From positions 1 to 64,000 of the forward strand of contig PCVP01000010.1 in the NCBI GenBank assembly GCA_002787035.1: a stretch of 64,000 bases of DNA. Reading direction: 5' to 3'. The position numbers were made by a program, and so were the translations under genes. The notes beneath the pieces were generated by a model, which was not told the DNA's origin, searched no databases, and saw only the letters and a list, made by a program, of their open reading frames with translations. Source of the DNA: Candidatus Peregrinibacteria bacterium CG11_big_fil_rev_8_21_14_0_20_49_14. Its GTDB lineage: Bacteria > Patescibacteriota > Gracilibacteria > Peribacterales > Peribacteraceae. Shown here one piece after another: positions 58,327 to 64,000 of this stretch. Each line of letters starts with the position of its first letter. The first letter of the stretch is position 1.

Positions 58327-60474
58327 TTACGCGCTGCGAAGGAACGGTTCCACCGTTTCTTTCACCACACGCATTTTCTGTTCCGTTTCCCTGTATTCAG
58401 CGGCATCGTCGGAGTCGTACACAATACCTGCCCCCGCCTGCATGGTCAGTTCGTCGCGGGTTCGCATAAGCGAGCGCAATCCCACGACTGCCTCCAAACC
58501 CCCTCGCATATCCACAAATCCGAACGATCCCGCGTAGAGACCTCTGGCCTCTCCTCCTTCTTTCTCACGGATTATCTGCATGGAACGCACTTTCGGTGCC
58601 CCCGAAACGGTCCCCATGGGCGCAATGGCAAGCAGAGCCTGCAATGGCGGAATACCGTTGACCCTACTGCGTACCTCGGATGCCATATGCATCACCCTGC
58701 CCGCATCCAAGCGATGCATGAGCATTTCGGGCGTAAGCTCCACTGTTCCGGGCAGAGAAGACATCGCAAGATCGTTACGAGCGAGATCCACCAACATTCT
58801 GTGCTCCGCACATTCTTTCGGATCTTGACGTAAATCCTCAAAGGCGGCGGCATCTGTTTCTGCGTCTCCCGTAAGCGGTCTGGTTCCTGCCACTTGGTAC
58901 GTCACAGCTTCGCCGTTTGCCACCTTCAACGTGAGCTCGGGGAAAGATCCGATGCTTTCAAAGTCACCCATTTTCACCGCATGCATATTTCCCGAAGGAC
59001 TGATGTCCCGCAGGCGCGTGTATAACGGAGCCATGGATCCCTGAATATCAAAAATGCGCTTTCTTGAAAGAACAGTTTGGAACGATTCTCCCGTGCGAAT
59101 TTTTTCATCGCGCACCTCGCGAACTTTCTCCATAAAGTCTTCGGCAGACTCCCCTTCTGACTTCAAGGAAACACGCGGAACTTCCTGTGAAGATTCTCTG
59201 CTCAAAATATCCGTGAAGAGATGTCGACGGTCTGCACCTCTGGTGTAGTACGAGTACCGGCCCGTTTCTTTGTCGTACACAAGTCCGTCGGAAAAGTATC
59301 CGAATGAAAATGTTTTTTGATCCGCAGGAGTGGATACGCCCACCGTCGGTTCCCGGTACTGAATCGCTTCGTAACTCATGCCTCCCACAAATCCCCCCGT
59401 AAGTCGCTGCTCCTGCGGAATGTCATCTCCGTCCACAGTCTGCTTGCGCACGTGTTCGACTGCGGCATTGAGAGCGTCGAACGCGGAAGAGTCTCCTATG
59501 TCCACCTGCTCGTCATTCACAAAGAAATTGTTATTGGTGGCACTGAGTACGAATTCGGGCTCCAGCCCGAAATACGAGAAGCGCCCCGTGCGCTCTCCGC
59601 CGTTGGAATCGAGCGACTCGAACGTGTAGGAATGCTCCGATGCGTCGTGCAATCGCTCGTAGACTTGTTCGGGAAGCAGATTGCACTCAAATGGCATCTG
59701 CTGAAAAGCGCGGATATCCACGGTATCTGCGACGGAGCGAAGAGATTCCGGCAGTGCGATTACATGTGTGGAAACGGAAGAATCAGCAATCCCTTTTTGC
59801 CGTAATTCTTCGTACGCATCGGGATTCATTTTCAGGAAGTTTTCAAGCAAGGCTTGACCACGCTGAGTCGCGAACGATTCGGGATGAAACTGCACTCCGG
59901 CTATCGGAAGCTCTCTGTGTTGAAATGACATGATTGCCGCCGTGTCGTCTCGCACCCTGGAAGTCACATGGAGAATATCCGAAGGAAAACTTTCATCTGC
60001 AGCTATGAGAGAGTGATACCGCATGACCTCTCCGACATCGTCCACATCGGCAAACAGATCTCCCGGATTCTCCGCAAGATTCAACTCGCTTGTTTTGCCG
60101 TGCAGTATGTCGTCTGCCTGTACGATATCTCCTCCGAAATACTTGGCGATTGCCTGGTGTCCGAGACATACCCCAAGCAGTACTTTGTGTTCACGCACCG
60201 CGTATTCTATGACCTGATTGCTCACGCCGATATCTTCGGGCTTATTCGGCGTGCCCGGTCCGGGACTGATGATGATGTGAGAAGGATTGAGAGATTCCAC
60301 CTCTTCAATTGTGATTTCGTCGTTACGAACGATTGTGCAGTCCACACCCAGTTTCGCAAGTGCTTCTCGAATGTTATAGGTAAAAGAGTCGTAATTATCG
60401 ACTATGAGTACATTGGCAGTGCTTTGCACGCCTTCGGTAACGGCCGTTTCATGGACGGATGATGAAGTATTCAT
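58327..60474 (-). CDS. anthranilate (or aminodeoxychorismate) synthase, amidotransferase-TrpE/PabB fusion
   Basis: N-terminal VLIVDNYDSFTYNI...GVCLGHQAI...VQFHPES; C-terminal chorismate-binding DLARNDLA, GTVSGAPKVRSMQII. Confidence 0.9.
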   Translation of the reverse strand: MNTSSSVHETAVTEGVQSTANVLIVDNYDSFTYNIREALAKLGVDCTIVRNDEITIEEVESLNPSHIIISPGPGTPNKPEDIGVSNQVIEYAVREHKVLLGVCLGHQAIAKYFGGDIVQADDILHGKTSELNLAENPGDLFADVDDVGEVMRYHSLIAADESFPSDILHVTSRVRDDTAAIMSFQHRELPIAGVQFHPESFATQRGQALLENFLKMNPDAYEELRQKGIADSSVSTHVIALPESLRSVADTVDIRAFQQMPFECNLLPEQVYERLHDASEHSYTFESLDSNGGERTGRFSYFGLEPEFVLSATNNNFFVNDEQVDIGDSSAFDALNAAVEHVRKQTVDGDDIPQEQRLTGGFVGGMSYEAIQYREPTVGVSTPADQKTFSFGYFSDGLVYDKETGRYSYYTRGADRRHLFTDILSRESSQEVPRVSLKSEGESAEDFMEKVREVRDEKIRTGESFQTVLSRKRIFDIQGSMAPLYTRLRDISPSGNMHAVKMGDFESIGSFPELTLKVANGEAVTYQVAGTRPLTGDAETDAAAFEDLRQDPKECAEHRMLVDLARNDLAMSSLPGTVELTPEMLMHRLDAGRVMHMASEVRSRVNGIPPLQALLAIAPMGTVSGAPKVRSMQIIREKEGGEARGLYAGSFGFVDMRGGLEAVVGLRSLMRTRDELTMQAGAGIVYDSDDAAEYRETEQKMRVVKETVEPFLRSA

Positions 60475-60490
60475 AATGGTAGGTGGTACG

Positions 60491-60519
60491 AAAAAAAGAA
60501 GTCCTCTTTGGCAGAGGAC
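60491..60519 (-). terminator. intrinsic terminator/attenuator in the leader of the fusion gene
   Basis: Minus strand GTCCTCT-gccaa-AGAGGAC-TTCTTTTTTT, ending about 16 nt before the ATG. Confidence 0.7.
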
Positions 60520-60654
60520 AACCGTATGTACCGGTTTTCCTACTGTCGCAGAGGTGCGATAGCACTGCTTCGCCACCGTAGCCGTTGGGGGAGAATGTTA
60601 TTCTGCACCGTTACAACGGTACATCGGTCGTACGAAAAAGACAAGCGAAAAACT

Positions 60655-60942
60655 TTATTTGTTCAGCTTCTTTAAGAAGTGCTGAAATCCCCCGCTTCCG
60701 TACTGGAGCATACGAGAACCTCTTGTAATTTTGCTGATGCTAATACCGAGCTTCTTTGCAATATCTCGCTGTGGCTTTCCCGAATGCAACGACTGCACAA
60801 GCTGCCATCGTTCTGCCAAACTCTCGAGTTCTTGGGGGGTGAGAATATCATTCAAAAGAAGCTTCGCCTCGTCGGTGGTGTCGACGTGTGAAAAAAGTTC
60901 GTACAAATCCCGAAGATGATCCCGAGGAACAGGCACGTACAA
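60655..60942 (-). CDS. TrpR-like repressor, TTG start
   Basis: LTPQELESLAERWQLVQSLHSGKPQRDIAKKLGISISKITRGSRMLQYG. Confidence 0.88.
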   Translation of the reverse strand: MYVPVPRDHLRDLYELFSHVDTTDEAKLLLNDILTPQELESLAERWQLVQSLHSGKPQRDIAKKLGISISKITRGSRMLQYGSGGFQHFLKKLNK

Positions 60943-60959
60943 ATTGTACTGTCGTACCG

Positions 60960-61229
60960 TTACTTCTTCAAGCTGTTGGCTTCGAGAACGGACTGGTACT
61001 CCTCAGGTTGATTCATTTTGAGGTAGTTCAGCAGGGTTCTGCGACGTGCCACCTTTCCAAGAAGACCCTTGCGGGCGGAGTGGTCTTTGGCGTGCTCCTG
61101 TAAATGCTTGGTCAACAAAGAGATCTCTTTTGTAAGAATAGCAACCTGAACGCGCGGTGAGCCGGTATCTTTTTCGTGTGAACAATGTTTCGCGATCAGT
61201 CGCTTTTTAGAGGTTCTCTTTATAGCCAT
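60960..61229 (-). CDS. rpsO: 30S ribosomal protein S15
   Basis: DTGSPRVQVAILTKEISLLTKHLQEHAKDHSARKGLLGKVARRRTLLNYLK. Confidence 0.96.
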   Translation of the reverse strand: MAIKRTSKKRLIAKHCSHEKDTGSPRVQVAILTKEISLLTKHLQEHAKDHSARKGLLGKVARRRTLLNYLKMNQPEEYQSVLEANSLKK

Positions 61230-61425
61230 AGCAGGGAACAGGAAAGAAATGAATGCTCCAATCACAGCGCCCCAAGCGTTACGCCTGAAGACGTGTGATC
61301 GGCTTCCCATTCTAAGAATACACCATTGGAAATCAAGTATTTGGGCGATTTCTTTGTTTTGGGGCTCCTGCAAGCGACAGAAATGAAGTGGACAACTGTC
61401 CACCACATGCTAGCATGGTGAACAT

Positions 61426-62610
61426 ATGGATATTCTTCAAATCACTATTGTCATTGCCCTGGTCGTCCTTATTGCTCTTCAATTCAGAAAAGGCAGAGAA
61501 GGTGCGGAAGCGTACAAAGCTGCGGATCTTGAACACACGAAAAAGCGTGTCGGAGAGCTGGAAGCGCAACTGCAAGCTGAGCGCTCTGAAAAAGACGACG
61601 TACGAGGACAGGCACGTCAGCTGAAAGACGCGTACATCAAAATTGAAAAGGAGAAAGAACTGGCCGAGAAGGTAAAAGAGGAGCTTGCGAGAAAACTCAC
61701 AACATTCGAATCCGAACAAAAGCGGAAACAGCAGGACTTCGAAAAGAAGATAGAAGATCTTGAGGCAGCCAAACGCGGCTACGATGAAGAGCGTGCCCGT
61801 GTGATACGAGATGATGAAGCAAGAATAAAAAAGGAAGTGGAAGAGCGAGATCGTATGTGGAACGACCATGAGAACAACGTGAACTCCATACTTAGCAGTC
61901 TCTGTAAAATGCAGGAACACTCCTTCGAATTTTACGATAACACCAATCTTCCGGAAGGATTCGATGGCAGTCTGAAGCCCGACTTCCTCATAGAGTTTTT
62001 GGGTCAGTACATTATTTTCGACTCCAAAATCTCCAAGCGTACGGATGGAATACAAACGTACATAAATGAGAACATTAAAAAGACAGCAAAGAAGCTGAAG
62101 AATAAAGAGAGTATTTATCCCACGGTATTTTTCGTCGTACCGACCGATGCGATTTCTCAGCTGAAGAAGACGTACTTCTATGAAGACGGATTCTCTTTCT
62201 ATGTGGTAAGCCCAGAGGCTCTTGCGCCGATTCTTGCGAGCCTGAAAAAGATTACCAACTACGAACTTACGGAGCAGTTGGACCCCCTGCAAAGAGAGAA
62301 CATCGTGTCTCTCATCGCAGATTTGGACTACCACGTCTACTTCCGGAATGCGGCGGATATATTTATGTCGAAATTGGGAGTGGATATTCTGAGCAAGGCA
62401 CGTAATTTGGATCCTGAAATCGCACAAGAGGTGAAGTCACGAAAAGAAAACATGCGCATGCCAAATATGAATACCGCAGACATGAAAAAGCTTTCTAGTA
62501 GCGTGGAAATTCAGGAAGATGAAATTCGAGCGCTCGAAAACCCGAAGGCTTCCGTGCCGCAGAATGTCATAGAAAAGGCGAAGGCAATGCTCACGGAAAA
62601 ATTCCAATAA
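61426..62610 (+). CDS. RmuC-family DNA recombination protein
   Basis: N-terminal TM and coiled coil, KPDFLIEFLGQYIIFDSKISK nuclease-like core. Confidence 0.8.
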   Translation: MDILQITIVIALVVLIALQFRKGREGAEAYKAADLEHTKKRVGELEAQLQAERSEKDDVRGQARQLKDAYIKIEKEKELAEKVKEELARKLTTFESEQKRKQQDFEKKIEDLEAAKRGYDEERARVIRDDEARIKKEVEERDRMWNDHENNVNSILSSLCKMQEHSFEFYDNTNLPEGFDGSLKPDFLIEFLGQYIIFDSKISKRTDGIQTYINENIKKTAKKLKNKESIYPTVFFVVPTDAISQLKKTYFYEDGFSFYVVSPEALAPILASLKKITNYELTEQLDPLQRENIVSLIADLDYHVYFRNAADIFMSKLGVDILSKARNLDPEIAQEVKSRKENMRMPNMNTADMKKLSSSVEIQEDEIRALENPKASVPQNVIEKAKAMLTEKFQ

Positions 62611-62651
62611 GATAGCATCACGCATTACAAGAAGTCAGGTACCATGGCTCC

Positions 62652-64000
62652 GTGCCTATCGCCACTCACCCCGCACTCGACGGCCTGAACGAACCGCAGC
62701 AGCAAGCTGTGCTGCATACGAAAGGACCGGCGCTTATTCTTGCGGGTGCGGGAAGCGGTAAAACAAGAGCACTCACTCACAGAATTGCCTACCTTATAGA
62801 TCAAGGAGTGCCACCATGGCAGATTCTCTCCGTTACGTTTACGAATAAAGCCGCAAAGGAGATGAAAAATCGCATCGTAAATATGCTGCATATTACGGAA
62901 GGCGAAGCGCCCGGAGCGGAGTTCACGTTTAACCAGAGCAAACTTCCCGTCATGGGAACATTTCACTCCATATGCGTACGCATACTGCGAAGAGACATAG
63001 AGCACATGGGAGGAGACAAGAGATTTGTCATCTACGACTCCGACGACCAGCAGCGCCTTGTAAAAGGAACACTGAAAGATATGGCGATAGATGAAAAAGA
63101 GCTGAAACCCCGTTCGGCTCTCTCGTATATAGGACGATTTAAATCCGAAGCTCTCAGTACCAAAGAAGCCGAAAGCCAGGCGAACTCCGCACACATGCAC
63201 CAGGTCATAGAAGTGTATAAGCAATACCAAAAAGCATTGTCGGAAGCCAATGCCATGGACTTCGATGATCTGATTTTAAAAACGGTACGCCTGTTCGTGA
63301 AATGCCCCGACGTACTGGAGCGCTACCAAGACACGTGGCAGTACCTGCATGTGGATGAGTATCAGGATACGAACCACGCACAGTATCTGTTCATTTCTCT
63401 TCTTGCGAAGAAGTACCGAAATCTCTGTGTCATAGGAGATCCGGATCAGTCCATTTACTCGTTTCGGGGAGCAGATATCCGCAATATTTTGGAGTTTGAA
63501 AAAGAGTACCCGGATGCCCTGCGCATTAAACTGGAACAGAACTATAGGTCCACTCAGCCTATTCTTACCGCTGCCGATGCGGTGATAACCGCAAATCCCA
63601 ACAGGCCGGAAAAGCAAATGTGGACGGAACGAAAAGATGGGCCGCAGATTGTCCTTAACGAAGTGGAAAACGAACGCAAAGAAGCACAGGAAGCCGTGGA
63701 AGCAGCAAAGCAAAAGCAGGCAAACGGACTGACACTGAACGATCAGGTCATTTTGTACAGAACCAACGCACAATCACGTATGTTTGAAGAAGCATGCATG
63801 CGAGCAGGAATCCCCTACCGAATAATAGGAGGCGTAAAGTTCTACGCACGACGTGAAGTGAAGGACGTTCTTGCGTATCTTTACGCAATATTGAATCCGA
63901 ACGATACGCTCTCGCTTCTGCGCATCATCAACGTTCCCTCTCGTAAAATAGGGCAAACGACCATCGGTCATATGCAGGCGTACGCATCCGGAAACAACAT
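62652..64000 (+). CDS. UvrD/PcrA/Rep-family helicase (truncated by window end)
   Basis: LNEPQQQAVLHTKGPALILAGAGSGKTRALTHRIAY translated by hand; HVDEYQDTNHAQY, GDPDQSIYSFRGAD; GTG start likely. Confidence 0.88.
   Translation, partial: MPIATHPALDGLNEPQQQAVLHTKGPALILAGAGSGKTRALTHRIAYLIDQGVPPWQILSVTFTNKAAKEMKNRIVNMLHITEGEAPGAEFTFNQSKLPVMGTFHSICVRILRRDIEHMGGDKRFVIYDSDDQQRLVKGTLKDMAIDEKELKPRSALSYIGRFKSEALSTKEAESQANSAHMHQVIEVYKQYQKALSEANAMDFDDLILKTVRLFVKCPDVLERYQDTWQYLHVDEYQDTNHAQYLFISLLAKKYRNLCVIGDPDQSIYSFRGADIRNILEFEKEYPDALRIKLEQNYRSTQPILTAADAVITANPNRPEKQMWTERKDGPQIVLNEVENERKEAQEAVEAAKQKQANGLTLNDQVILYRTNAQSRMFEEACMRAGIPYRIIGGVKFYARREVKDVLAYLYAILNPNDTLSLLRIINVPSRKIGQTTIGHMQAYASGNN

Overview
Window from a bacterial chromosome using the standard stop codons (TGA is a stop). 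The gene content and small-genome style look like a Patescibacteria/CPR lineage; this is inference only. The outstanding accessory feature is a same-strand array of EIGHT paralogous, cysteine-rich proteins (about 520-560 aa each, about 2.2-17.3 kb; copies A-H below). Each has an N-terminal zinc-ribbon-like module, a Cys-rich core containing two copies of a 'CFGCxGLRxKxYCxxNxQxxKEEYE' unit, and a C-terminal module homologous to the N-terminal one but keeping the opposite metal-ligand set. Six of the eight genes carry a TATACT -10-like box 7-10 nt before the ATG, suggesting leaderless transcripts. The spacers between copies are built from a heptameric inverted repeat, (TAGCGNN)n facing (CGCTANN)n. 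A TrmB-type regulator with palindromes in its divergent promoter sits inside the array, and a VirD4/TraG-like ATPase follows it. The rest is mostly housekeeping: trehalase, tandem archaeal-type PurP-like ligases, LexA and a Y-family polymerase, SecF, trigger factor, RelA/SpoT, Dtd, L10-L7/L12 with an attenuated leader, ValRS, PNPase, TrpR with a TrpG-TrpE fusion lying between rpsO and pnp, RmuC, and UvrD (truncated by the window end). Other items of note are a promoter- and terminator-flanked structured intergenic region at 35.27-35.73 kb (ncRNA candidate), REP-like palindromes (one inside an array hairpin, one apparently inside the valS 5' end), and a degenerate tRNA-Ala duplicate. All identifications are from motif reading by eye; no database search was run.
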